The notes under the pieces: model-generated
The model's input: only the letters and a program-made list of their open reading frames with translations
What the model was told of the DNA's origin: nothing
Databases searched by the model: none
Part shown: one piece after another, positions 31,891 to 39,110 of the stretch
How the letters are laid out: each line of letters starts with the position of its first letter
How positions within the stretch are numbered: the stretch's first letter is position 1
Position numbers and translations under genes: made by a program
Source of the DNA: Burkholderiales bacterium
GTDB taxonomy: Bacteria; Pseudomonadota; Gammaproteobacteria; Burkholderiales; Thiobacteraceae
Direction: 5' to 3'
DNA: 39,110 bases
Assembly: GCA_018781585.1 (NCBI GenBank)
Contig: JADMJT010000001.1
Span: forward strand, 29,295-68,404

Positions 31891-33456
31891 ATCCAAACTA
31901 TCAGTCTGCTCGATCAAGCGCGTGGCTCGCACTGCACGCGTTGCGCCCTGGCTTTTCATCTCAAATTCACGCATTGGTTGAAAACTGCCGCGCGCCGCCA
32001 CCATACGGGCCGCTTGATCCAGCGCCGGTACGGGGGGCAGCAGTAAGGCCGGCTGGAACAGGACGTCAGGCGCGGCTATCACTGGCTTGATCACGACCGC
32101 TTCCGCTTGTGGCGCGAGCATCTGCGCCCCCAGTTCCAGCTGATTGTCGGTGCTAGATTGCATCCAGCGCACGATCGCCACGCCCAAACCCGCGGTGTCT
32201 TTTGGCCCCAAACCAATGATGTCACCCACCTTGATTTTGGATACGCTGGTCGGATCTTTGGCCAAAGCCACACCGCCCGCACTTTCGTTCAATACCTGCC
32301 AGTTGGCGCAATTGTAAGTCTGGTAACTGCCCGTCGCCTGCATTGGGTCGGATACTTGCAGGGTGATCATCACGTCAGGGTCGGTGTCTGGCGCGCCCGG
32401 CAGCGCTTCCTGGCTCAAAGCATGGAAAAGCGAAGTAATACCACTGCAAATAAACAGATCGGCTTGCGCCGCCGTGCGATTGAATACGCGCTTCGGCGCA
32501 ATGCCCCATTGCTTGATCAAGCGTTTGAGCATCTCACGATAACTCGGCTGCTTCGCTGCTTCGGGTAGACCGAGCTTTTTCGGCGACGTGCCCGTATCCA
32601 AATCCTGTACATGCTGGTGCAAGGTGCGCGCTAACGGAATGGTGTTGAGAATAATGTCGGTGCGCGCATCGGTGACGCCGGCATGGTGCGCCAGCGCTTT
32701 GGGCGGTTTGTCGCCATCGAGTCGCGCCAAAAACAAACCATGCGTATTTTCCGCCGTACCCAAGGACTGCAACATGGCCTGGTGCCCAAACCGCGCAAGG
32801 TAGGCTTTCACCTCCGCCAACTGCCCTTGCTGCAAGCGATAGGGATCGGCCAGCGCAATTAACAGCACTTGCTTGAAAAAGTGATTAACCGAGGCTTTAC
32901 TGTCCTCGACAATCGCCTGCTCGTGCAGATTTTGCCGCGCCGCATACCAATAGAGCTGATTTAACTCAAACCACACGCCCGCCGGTGTCGGGCGATAGGT
33001 TTCGTAATAGACATCCAACATCGCGCCCAGTAGTTCAATCGACCGCGCAATCGCCAGCGGTGCGAGCTTATTGGCGCCAAAATTGATACGCCGCGCGCTT
33101 AAATCTAGCAATGCCCGTTTATATCCATTGGCTAATTCGGTGAAGAGTTCACCTAAGAGGTTAGCAGCCTGCTTATGTTTTTCATTCAAGGGAAGCGGCT
33201 TGCCCGCATACAACTGCTGTAGCGCGGGCGCCAATATTTGAGTGCTCGCGCGGTACATATCCAGCAATTTGATGCGTGTATCCTCCGCCAGCTTGATGCT
33301 GTTTAAAGCGGCAATCGCATCCGTGAGTTTGCGCCCGGCATCTAGACTATTCGCGAGCGGCAATCCATCCAGCCACTCTTTAACTTGTTTGGGCCGGGTT
33401 TCCACCGATGCAGGGGGAACCGTTTGGTACTCAGATACGGATAATTGGATGTCCAT
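31873..33456 (-). CDS. large uncharacterised protein with PilZ-like C-terminal region
   Basis: A 527-residue cytoplasmic protein, not firmly recognised. The first 330 residues are mostly helical. Residues about 385-460 have the look of a PilZ-type beta barrel: YNCANWQVLNESAGGVALAK, VGDIIGL and GVAIVRWMQ. A clear RxxxR motif, needed for c-di-GMP binding in canonical PilZ domains, is not seen, so ligand binding is uncertain. Given the HD-GYP and EAL genes elsewhere in the window a c-di-GMP link is attractive but unproven. The ATG at 33456 is chosen over an adjacent GTG. It stands between yihY (convergent, overlapping) and the zinc cluster. Confidence 0.5.
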   Translation of the reverse strand: MDIQLSVSEYQTVPPASVETRPKQVKEWLDGLPLANSLDAGRKLTDAIAALNSIKLAEDTRIKLLDMYRASTQILAPALQQLYAGKPLPLNEKHKQAANLLGELFTELANGYKRALLDLSARRINFGANKLAPLAIARSIELLGAMLDVYYETYRPTPAGVWFELNQLYWYAARQNLHEQAIVEDSKASVNHFFKQVLLIALADPYRLQQGQLAEVKAYLARFGHQAMLQSLGTAENTHGLFLARLDGDKPPKALAHHAGVTDARTDIILNTIPLARTLHQHVQDLDTGTSPKKLGLPEAAKQPSYREMLKRLIKQWGIAPKRVFNRTAAQADLFICSGITSLFHALSQEALPGAPDTDPDVMITLQVSDPMQATGSYQTYNCANWQVLNESAGGVALAKDPTSVSKIKVGDIIGLGPKDTAGLGVAIVRWMQSSTDNQLELGAQMLAPQAEAVVIKPVIAAPDVLFQPALLLPPVPALDQAARMVAARGSFQPMREFEMKSQGATRAVRATRLIEQTDSLDLFFFS

Positions 33457-33579
33457 CACGGTGTGACCGGTCCCCTTGAATAGCTTGCGATTCTAGGAAC
33501 ATTGCCACGGTTTGTAAAATGTTCTTTACCGGAGGATTAGCCGATGATGCAGTAGCGCTGCTTGCGGCGCATGCAGCGC

Positions 33580-34350
33580 TTATGCTGACGATTCATTCAT
33601 TCGACGCGGCCCCAGCCCATATACCCCTAAGCCGACCACCACCATCGCCCAGACGATCACCGCACCGGCAGGCAAATCCCACACCGCCGCGGCGAACAAG
33701 CCCAGCGCATACGCCAACACGCCGTTCAAATAGGCCATGCCGAGCCGTTTTGGCGCCGCGTAGTGCCGTGTCGCCATGGCCGGCACGATGAGGCTGGCGA
33801 ATACCAAGTAAATGCCCACCAATTGCACCGAGACGGTCACCGCGCACGCAAATAGTATGTAAAAACCGATCCGTCCGAGCCGTTCGCGTAACGTGAACCA
33901 GAGCAAGGCCACGACCATCGACACCAACGCCGCGAGCGGCAATTGGTCAAGATTCACCCACAGAATTTGCCCCACCAACAAATCCTTCAAGTGCTCGCCG
34001 CCATGCGGGTTATGCGCAAGCAACAACACGCCGCCGGTCGCCGCCAACACGAACACCACGCCGATCAGCGCCTCTTGCACCTCCGGCCAACGGCGGTCGG
34101 CATAGGCGAGCAACAGGCTACCCAAGAGCGCGGCGGATACGGCAGACAGCTGCACGCCGATGCCATGCGGCTCGAGCCCAAGCACCTGCGCGCCGATTAC
34201 GCCCAGCCCGGCGATCTGCGCGATCGCCAGATCGATGAACACGATGCCGCGATTAAGCACTTGAATCCCCAGCGGCACATGCGTCGCCAGCACCAATAAT
34301 CCGGCCAGCAGCGCCGGCAGGAGAATGCTCCACTCGATGTGCGCGATCAT
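33580..34350 (-). CDS. znuB: zinc/manganese ABC transporter permease
   Basis: A 256-residue membrane protein with about eight helices, of the ZnuB/MntB ABC-3 permease family. Motifs seen: GIQVLNRGIVFIDLAIAQIAGLGVI near the N-terminus and the conserved LVGIYLVFASLIVPAMATRHY in the second half. It would form the channel for metal delivered by the binding protein encoded just upstream. The ATG at 34350 overlaps that gene's stop by 4 bp (ATGA) and has GGAG 8 bp upstream. No ATP-binding subunit gene is found beside it in the window. Metal choice (Zn or Mn) is inferred from the cluster. Confidence 0.88.
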   Translation of the reverse strand: MIAHIEWSILLPALLAGLLVLATHVPLGIQVLNRGIVFIDLAIAQIAGLGVIGAQVLGLEPHGIGVQLSAVSAALLGSLLLAYADRRWPEVQEALIGVVFVLAATGGVLLLAHNPHGGEHLKDLLVGQILWVNLDQLPLAALVSMVVALLWFTLRERLGRIGFYILFACAVTVSVQLVGIYLVFASLIVPAMATRHYAAPKRLGMAYLNGVLAYALGLFAAAVWDLPAGAVIVWAMVVVGLGVYGLGPRRMNESSA

Positions 34351-35246
34351 CCCGGGATCTCCGATGTGAGTCGACGAATCAAGTCATCGAAAAAACTGGT
34401 TAAGTCGCGCGCCTGTTCCGAGCCACCCACGGTTGCGGGCAGGGGCACGACGGGAATCTTCGCGCGCTCGGCCAACCAGTGTGCGGCATGATCATCCTGG
34501 AACGTCGTGCGCAACACCAGCTTCGCCGGCTGGCGCTTAAGCCCCTCCAGCAAGGCCGATAGATGGGCCGGTGTCGGCTCCAAACCCGGCTTCGGTTCCA
34601 GCATGCCGACCTCGCGCATCCCCAGCCACTGGATCAGATAACTGAAATGCTTGTGGTGCACGATGACCGGCACGCCTTTGAGGCGCACGGCTTGGGTTTC
34701 CCATTTTGCGATCGCTTTCTGCCAACGTTCGGTAAAGGCTTTGTAGCGCGCTTCATACTGCGGCGCAGCACTCGGATCGAGTTGATTCAGCCGCATGAAT
34801 AAGGCATCCGCCACCCGCTTGATATTGCGCGGATCAGTCTGAATATGCGGGTTGCCGCCGGCATGCACATCGCCGTCGGCACGATCCAGTTGCTTGGGCG
34901 CCTCCAAGCGCACCACCGCCGACACCGCTTCGAAATAACCGGGGCGACCCGGCAGAATTTTCGGGTTCGCGGCCTGGCGCAGCACCTGCGGCAGCCAGCC
35001 GGTTTCCAATTCGCCGCCGGTACACACCAAGAGATCGGCGCTGCGCGCCTTGGCAATCAAACTCGGGCGCGCCTCGATGTGATGCACGTCCTGCATGCCG
35101 GTGGTCGCGCTGTACACGCGCACCTGCTCACCGCCCAATTCCTGCGCCAGCGCCGCCCACTCCGGCTCGCAGGCAAAAACATTCAGCGCGGCCTGGGCGG
35201 GTGCGTGCATAAAAAATACTAACAATCCGAATAAATAATTTCGCAT
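34347..35246 (-). CDS. znuA: zinc/manganese ABC transporter substrate-binding protein
   Basis: A 299-residue periplasmic cluster A-I metal-binding protein. A signal peptide ends near APAQAALNV. Likely metal ligands are His in QDVHHIEARPS, His in HAGGNPHIQTDP, and His in VIVHHKHFSYLIQWLGM, with a late acidic residue. The long His-rich loop of E. coli ZnuA is absent; only a short DGDVHAGG segment is present, so Zn or Mn are both possible. The ATG at 35246 places the signal peptide at the N-terminus; an upstream in-frame extension of 38 residues is encoded by the intergenic repeat (HHGVHRVHGG) and is rejected. It overlaps the permease gene. Confidence 0.87.
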   Translation of the reverse strand: MRNYLFGLLVFFMHAPAQAALNVFACEPEWAALAQELGGEQVRVYSATTGMQDVHHIEARPSLIAKARSADLLVCTGGELETGWLPQVLRQAANPKILPGRPGYFEAVSAVVRLEAPKQLDRADGDVHAGGNPHIQTDPRNIKRVADALFMRLNQLDPSAAPQYEARYKAFTERWQKAIAKWETQAVRLKGVPVIVHHKHFSYLIQWLGMREVGMLEPKPGLEPTPAHLSALLEGLKRQPAKLVLRTTFQDDHAAHWLAERAKIPVVPLPATVGGSEQARDLTSFFDDLIRRLTSEIPG

Positions 35247-35268
35247 TTTGGCCTCACGAAAAAGTCTT

Positions 35269-35347
35269 TTCACCACGGAGGACACGGAGGGCGCGGAGTA
35301 AACCTTATACCTGTTACCTCCGTGTACTCTGTGTACTCCGTGGTGAA
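35269..35347. repeat. CACGGAG-type inverted repeat, copy 2
   Basis: TTCACCACGGAG (35269-35280) is exactly inverted as CTCCGTGGTGAA (35336-35347). Inside are CGGAGGACA/CGGAGGGCG units on the left and CTCCGTGTACTCTGTGTA units on the right. It is the same family as 72-195. It sits between the porin stop and the binding protein start, so it is transcribed if the cluster is an operon. Confidence 0.85.
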
Positions 35348-35356
35348 GATTTGTTT

Positions 35357-36709
35357 TCAAAATTTATGCGCCCCGTGCGCGCCCAGACTCATCACGTATT
35401 GCAGCATGAGCTGATTGTCCGTCTGGCCCAAGCGCGACACATCGCGCGCAATTTGCAGGCGCCAGCGGCTGAACTCGGACGATGAATAATCCAGCATCAG
35501 CGTGCTGCGCGCCGGGTTGTGCGCTGCCAACACCGGTAAATTGGCCGGATTGATCGCGCTACCGAGATTGAGCGAGCCATGCTCCAACCGGTCATAGCGC
35601 GCACCGACGCGCCAGCGCGGTTGGAATTGATACACGGCTTGCGCATACCCGCCGCTTTGCTGGGATCGGTAAATATCAGTGACCGGCGCGCTGGTGTTGT
35701 AGGTGAGCTCACCACGCTCGCTACGCCGATAATATTCGGTCTGGAATTTAAAGTTGGTTTGCCGGGCGTTGCCTTCCGGCGCCCACTTCCACACAAAATC
35801 GGCGAGCCACAAACCGGAACGACCGCTGAAGCTATTGGTGATCTCACCCTCTTTAAACTCGCGCGCCTGCGGACGGTTGTGCAGAAAAGACAATCCGCCG
35901 CGCCAGCTATGGCTCGCGCCCACATCCCCCCCGGCATGCGCGAATGCCGCATAACTGCCGAGGCCATTCTGGTTGCGCTCGGAACCGGGAAAGCGATGGC
36001 CACGCCCCACTTCCACACCCAACTCCAGAAAGGTCTCGGTCGGCGCCAGCCATTTCAGCTGCACGCCATCATGACTGTATTGCTTGCCCAGAAATGCTTT
36101 CTGCGCCAGCGGCGCATCGACGAAATCCCAGGCATGGGCGTGCTGTTCGTTGGTGTAGCCGATGCCGGAAAAGAAGCGTCCGGCTTTCAAGGTTAAGCCC
36201 TTGGGCAAGGCCAGGCTTTGGATCGCCGCCTCTTCCACCGCCACCGCATTATCCGGGTCGAGTGCGAGCGTGAAATCGCCACGCCAATAGGGATCGATAT
36301 TCGCGCTCATCACCAGCTCCGATTCGGCCAGGCTGAAGCTGCGCTTGGGTGGCCCCACCTCGCCGCCGCTGGGAATGAAACCCGTGATCTGATAGGTATC
36401 CGGGTCGCGCTGCAAATTCGCATAGGTGCCGGAAAGAATCAGCGACATGGCCGGATTGAATCCACTGGCCGATGCTACCGTGGGTGGGCTCAATATTTGG
36501 GCTTCGGTAGCGCGCGTTTCCACTGACTGCGCTTTAGATTCGGTCTCAGCTAAGCGCTTCTCCAAGGCGGTGATGCGCGACTCATACGCATCGCGCATGT
36601 TCCGAATTTCGGTGCGTATATTATCTAAATCTTGATTACTGGCCGCTCGCAGCGGCTGAGCATGAAGCGCGGCGGCAAACGCGCACGCACTCAAGGTATA
36701 ACGCAACAT
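35357..36709 (-). CDS. outer-membrane porin-like protein of the metal cluster
   Basis: A 450-residue exported protein. After a signal peptide ending near PLRAAS, residues 25-70 form a coiled coil (NIRTEIRNMRDAYESRITALEKRLAETESKAQSVE), then alternating hydrophobic strands typical of a beta barrel continue to a C-terminal Phe (GAHGAHKF), the outer-membrane insertion signal. The internal pattern (LTLKAGRFFSGIGYTNEQHAHAWDFVD) resembles porins found beside metal uptake genes. A role in letting zinc or a zinc complex through the outer membrane is inferred from position only. GAGG precedes the ATG by about 6-7 bp. It starts 71 bp after the small Cys/His protein. Confidence 0.78.
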   Translation of the reverse strand: MLRYTLSACAFAAALHAQPLRAASNQDLDNIRTEIRNMRDAYESRITALEKRLAETESKAQSVETRATEAQILSPPTVASASGFNPAMSLILSGTYANLQRDPDTYQITGFIPSGGEVGPPKRSFSLAESELVMSANIDPYWRGDFTLALDPDNAVAVEEAAIQSLALPKGLTLKAGRFFSGIGYTNEQHAHAWDFVDAPLAQKAFLGKQYSHDGVQLKWLAPTETFLELGVEVGRGHRFPGSERNQNGLGSYAAFAHAGGDVGASHSWRGGLSFLHNRPQAREFKEGEITNSFSGRSGLWLADFVWKWAPEGNARQTNFKFQTEYYRRSERGELTYNTSAPVTDIYRSQQSGGYAQAVYQFQPRWRVGARYDRLEHGSLNLGSAINPANLPVLAAHNPARSTLMLDYSSSEFSRWRLQIARDVSRLGQTDNQLMLQYVMSLGAHGAHKF

Positions 36710-36718
36710 AGTGAACCT

Positions 36719-36787
36719 CGCTTAAGCAAAAACGATAAAGCTTCGACGGCCTGGATCAGGCGGCGAAGTCGGATAGTGGCTTAAGCG
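36719..36787 (-). other. intercistronic hairpin flanked by CTTAAG palindromes
   Basis: CGCTTAAGC (36719-36727) and GCTTAAGCG (36779-36787) bracket an imperfect stem with arms CTTCG and CGAAG around a GC-rich core at 36740-36767. On the transcript the stem is followed by a T-rich stretch CTTTATCGTTTTT, so it may be a partial terminator or attenuator between the small protein gene and the porin gene. Confidence 0.4.
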
Positions 36788-37104
36788 AGAACGGGAGGGG
36801 CGCGGGATTGGTAAGGTTGGTGCAGCGCCGGCAGCGCTGCGGGAGCATCGAACTGACCCAGTGCATTCGCCAGTTGCGGCAAAGCGAAGGGGAGCGGCGT
36901 GGCGGGCGCCGCCGCGCCGGTATGGGCAAAGGCCACGCATTTTGCGCATTGCTCCGAATGCGGGAGCTGTTGATCTTGCTGCGAATTCGTCGGGGACGTG
37001 ATGTGCGAAACCCCATGCCACAGCGCGCCTTGCTGCGCGAACAGCAGGGCGAATGCAAGGAGCAAATTGTAGAAGGAGCGTTTCAGCATAGTGTGGCTGG
37101 GCAT
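36781..37104 (-). CDS. small exported His/Cys protein of the metal cluster
   Basis: A 107-residue protein that may be exported. A hydrophobic segment (YNLLLAFALLFAQQGALWHG, about residues 12-31) is a signal peptide or anchor. It is followed by a likely metal-binding stretch with His and a CxxC (HSEQCAKCVAFAH, about residues 50-62). The Pro/Ala-rich C-terminus has no clear fold. It resembles small DUF2946-like proteins next to metal transport genes; the family assignment is tentative. An in-frame ATG at 37092 is an alternative start. It lies 24 bp after xerC and 71 bp before the porin gene, same strand. Confidence 0.6.
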   Translation of the reverse strand: MPSHTMLKRSFYNLLLAFALLFAQQGALWHGVSHITSPTNSQQDQQLPHSEQCAKCVAFAHTGAAAPATPLPFALPQLANALGQFDAPAALPALHQPYQSRAPPVLA

Positions 37105-37128
37105 GGTATCAGCCGCTCACGCGGCAAA

Positions 37129-38094
37129 TCAAGCCTTCTTCTTCGCCCGTGGGTGCGCTGCGTCATACACCTTGGCCAAGTGCTGCCAGTCGAGATGGGT
37201 GTACATCTGGGTGGTGGAGATGTTGGCGTGGCCGAGCATCTCCTGCACCGCGCGCAGGTCGCCGCTGGATTGCAGCAGGTGCGAGGCGAAGGAATGGCGC
37301 AGCATGTGCGGATGCACATGCACGTCCAGCCCCAGCTTCTTGGCCCAGAAGCCGACGCGCAATTGCACCGCGCGCGGGGAAAGCGGGCGGCCTGTACGGT
37401 TGAGAAAAAGATGCAACTCCTCTGGCCGCGCGATCTCAGCCCGCTGCGCCAGCCACTTTTGCAGGGCTTGCAAGGCGAATTGCCCGACCGGCACCACGCG
37501 CGTTTTCGCGCCCTTGCCGGTGACGCGCAACTCAGCCTGTTGGAAATCCACATCGCCCAGTTTGAGCCCAGTCAACTCCGCCAAACGCAGACCGGAGGAA
37601 TAAAACAACTCCAGGATCGCGGCATCGCGCACCGCGAGCGGACCGGAATCGTCGGTGCCGACCAGGCGCGTTGCCACATCGGGCGAGAGCGCATCGGGTA
37701 ATTTCTTTTCATGTTTAGGGGCTTTGAGGCCCATGCAAGGATTGTGAGTGTAGCCGTGGTCGCGCGCCAGGTAGCGGTAAAACGTGCGCCAGGCGGAGAG
37801 CATGCGCGCCAGGGTTTTACCACTTAGGCCGCGCCCGTGCAGTTGCGCCACGAAGCGGCGCATTTGGTGGATTTGCAAATCGCCGAGCGGTAGCGCTTGG
37901 GCCAGATCAAGCAGCGTAGTGACGTCGCGTTGGTAATTAACGCAAGTAAGCGGTGAAAGCCGCCGCTCGTGCGCAAGATGAGAGACAAAACCCGCGAGCA
38001 GCCTATTATGAAACTCGCGCAGCGAGTCTGCGTCCCGCTCTCCCGCTTGCGGGAGAGCGCTAGGAGAGAGGGGAGCGGTCATGGCGAAATTCAT
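37129..38094 (-). CDS. xerC: tyrosine recombinase XerC with repeat-derived N-terminus
   Basis: A 321-residue tyrosine recombinase that resolves chromosome dimers with XerD at dif. Catalytic residues are all seen: R170 (SGLRLAEL), K194 (TGKGAKTRVV), H263 and R266 (HPHMLRHSFA), H289 (LGHANIS) and Y298 (TQMYTH). The conserved N-terminal domain begins near residue 31 (RLLAGFVSHLAHERRLSPLT). Residues about 5-29 (TAPLSPSALPQAGERDADSL) are encoded by a dispersed repeat, and no ATG, GTG or TTG exists between the repeat and the conserved part, so the repeat must supply the start (ATG at 38094 or 38082). E. coli XerC is 298 residues. It follows the DUF484 gene by 33 bp. Confidence 0.95.
   Translation of the reverse strand: MNFAMTAPLSPSALPQAGERDADSLREFHNRLLAGFVSHLAHERRLSPLTCVNYQRDVTTLLDLAQALPLGDLQIHQMRRFVAQLHGRGLSGKTLARMLSAWRTFYRYLARDHGYTHNPCMGLKAPKHEKKLPDALSPDVATRLVGTDDSGPLAVRDAAILELFYSSGLRLAELTGLKLGDVDFQQAELRVTGKGAKTRVVPVGQFALQALQKWLAQRAEIARPEELHLFLNRTGRPLSPRAVQLRVGFWAKKLGLDVHVHPHMLRHSFASHLLQSSGDLRAVQEMLGHANISTTQMYTHLDWQHLAKVYDAAHPRAKKKA
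38010..38084. repeat. dispersed palindromic repeat (CTCCCGCAAGCGGGAG type), copy 2, inside xerC
   Basis: This 75-bp stretch matches the reverse of 21989-22064 with few changes: AAACTCGCG, the AGCGAG segment, CTCTCCCGCTTGCGGGAGA, GCTAGGAGAGAG and CGGTCATG in the same order. It encodes the first part of XerC. Confidence 0.85.
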
Positions 38095-38127
38095 TCGCCG
38101 GATTGGTTATTTTCATCACCATTGGAT

Positions 38128-38802
38128 TCAGCCTTGGTCAAATTCATGCGCGAGCGCACGATCAAGCGCCACGCTGACCAGTTCGCCCAAGCGCTTAAGA
38201 TAGAGGGTGCCCATGCCTTGATAGAAGCGCCCAGCATCTTCGCTGGCCAGCACCAGCATGCCAAACGTGCGGCTAGAACGTAGAGACACCATCGCGAATG
38301 ACTTCAAGCGTCCGCCCTCTTCGCCAAACCAACTGCCGGTTTCATACAGCGCGTGCGGGCCACAGGAAGGATGGGAGAGGCCTTCCGCGTACATGCGCAA
38401 CTCATTACTGGTCGGGGTGAATTCGGGGCGCTCGGATACCGGCATCTCGCCGCGCCAAAGACGCAGACCAATATGCGGCACCGCAAAATCCTCACGCAGA
38501 TTGAAATAAACCGCTTGCAGCAGCGTATCCAGATTGGCCGCCATCAATAGCGCCAGGCTGAAGCGATGCACGCGTTCGCCCAGGGCGTCGTTTTCTTCGC
38601 CGAATTTGATCAATTCACGCAGCTTGGATTCGAGCAGCGCGTTTTTTTCGCGCAGGGCGGCGACTTGGTACTCGGAAAGGGAAATGGCTTTTTCGTCATG
38701 CAGATTGGGTAGCTTGAGATCGAGCAACACGCCGATGTGCTGCTCGAAAAAATCCGGCTGATCTTTGAGGTACCGTACAACGTCTTCCGCTTCGATTTTC
38801 AT
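38128..38802 (-). CDS. DUF484 family protein
   Basis: A 224-residue cytoplasmic protein of the DUF484 family that commonly sits before xerC. The N-terminus EDVVRYLKDQPDFFEQHIGVLLDLKLP is the family mark, residues about 45-85 form a coiled coil (LREKNALLESKLRELIKFG), and the rest is a GAF-like domain (SFAMVSLRSSRTFGMLVLAS). Its role is unknown. GGGAG lies about 6 bp before the ATG at 38802; an in-frame upstream extension of 20 residues has no support. The usual dapF gene is not upstream here. Confidence 0.92.
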   Translation of the reverse strand: MKIEAEDVVRYLKDQPDFFEQHIGVLLDLKLPNLHDEKAISLSEYQVAALREKNALLESKLRELIKFGEENDALGERVHRFSLALLMAANLDTLLQAVYFNLREDFAVPHIGLRLWRGEMPVSERPEFTPTSNELRMYAEGLSHPSCGPHALYETGSWFGEEGGRLKSFAMVSLRSSRTFGMLVLASEDAGRFYQGMGTLYLKRLGELVSVALDRALAHEFDQG

Positions 38803-38953
38803 TCTGCTCCCTTCGCAGGTTTTTGTGCGAAAAGTATAACTGGAATCAGGGTGGGATGACACATTACAAGGCGATGATGGCTTCGAAATAGGCCTCAGGC
38901 CCGAAGGCGCTCATTTCATAAATGATGACAAATTTACCTCACGAAGAAATAGT

Positions 38954-39013
38954 GTAGGGGTCGGGCATGCCCGACCCGATATTACCATCGGGCGAGGCAT
39001 GCCTCGCCCCTAC
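38954..39013. repeat. 60-bp dispersed palindromic repeat, copy 2
   Basis: The element is bounded by GTAGGGG and CCCCTAC and holds the same inner palindromes as 8379-8440 (TCGGGCATGCCCGA and CGAGGCATGCCTCG); only the short centre differs. It lies between the end of the partial right-edge gene and the DUF484 start. The remaining 38803-38953 shows no gene. Confidence 0.85.
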
Positions 39014-39018
39014 CGCCT

Positions 39019-39110
39019 CTAGGCAAAACGTCGGCGCAGATACTGGATGATGTCATCCGATTCATACATCCACTGACTGTTGCCTTGCGCATCCGTGATT
39101 CTGAGACAGG
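39019..39110 (-). CDS. partial glutaredoxin/GST N-terminal-domain protein (C-terminal end)
   Basis: The minus strand is open from the window edge to a TAG at 39019-39021 and reads LRITDAQGNSQWMYESDDIIQYLRRRFA at the end. The MYESDDIIQYL ending is typical of glutaredoxin-like or GST N-terminal thioredoxin folds, where this part contacts glutathione. The active-site region is outside the window. Confidence 0.7.
   Translation of the reverse strand, partial: CLRITDAQGNSQWMYESDDIIQYLRRRFA

Noticed and set aside
33519-33791. 90-codon open frame at the end of the permease gene
   Set aside because: It is mostly antisense to znuB and reads as Pro/Arg-rich low complexity.
35247-35360. 38-residue N-terminal extension of the metal-binding protein
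   Set aside because: It would place HHGVHRVHGG, a translated repeat, before the signal peptide.

Overview
The window looks like chromosomal DNA of a betaproteobacterium, most likely from the Nitrosomonadales/sulfur- and iron-oxidiser neighbourhood. This is inferred from the gene families: betaproteobacterial-type HslV start, DUF484-XerC pair, rho-trxA-fdxA neighbourhood, DsrC-like protein, AddAB-type nuclease and many REP-like intergenic repeats. It is dense housekeeping DNA with one small foreign remnant. No species is claimed.

Layout. 1-3.2 kb: zinc-dependent phospholipase C-like protein, PfkB sugar/nucleoside kinase, glycine-zipper lipoprotein, 3-methyladenine glycosylase Tag. 3.2-5.8 kb: a c-di-GMP pair, an HD-GYP protein with a defective HD pair and a degenerate-GGDEF/intact-EAL protein. 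5.8-7.6 kb: an ornithine-lipid operon (olsB, olsA) preceded by a textbook-spaced array of PhoB half-sites, followed by convergent, overlapping apaH. 8.5-12.2 kb: rep helicase and an FAD-dependent dehydrogenase. 12.2-14 kb: MFS transporter and a membrane-anchored cytochrome c. 14.1-15.6 kb: intact tRNA-Arg(CCG), then a 1.36 kb AT-richer island remnant carrying a TumE/TumA-type toxin-antitoxin pair (toxin frameshifted), closed by an internally deleted copy of the tRNA 3' end. 15.6-16.5 kb: a MarR regulator divergent from a DsrC-like protein with a near-ideal palindrome over the promoter. 16.5-19.6 kb: hslU, hslV and a protein with duplicated helical and STAS-like units. 19.8-22.5 kb: rpmE, rho (C-rich, G-poor leader), trxA, fdxA. 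22.5-29.4 kb: AddB- and AddA-type helicase-nuclease genes and two small conserved proteins. 29.4-33.5 kb: DUF2069, HugZ-like protein, YihY, and a large protein with a PilZ-like region. 33.6-37.1 kb: a zinc/manganese uptake cluster (small His/Cys protein, porin, binding protein, permease) with no ATPase gene. 37.1-39.1 kb: xerC, DUF484 and the end of a glutaredoxin/GST-like gene.

Intergenic DNA is rich in dispersed palindromic repeats. Several families occur twice in the window, and one copy forms the start of the xerC reading frame. The most informative regulatory signals are the Pho boxes before olsBA, the MarR/DsrC palindrome and the rut-like rho leader. All functional calls rest on motif recognition by eye; no database search was run.
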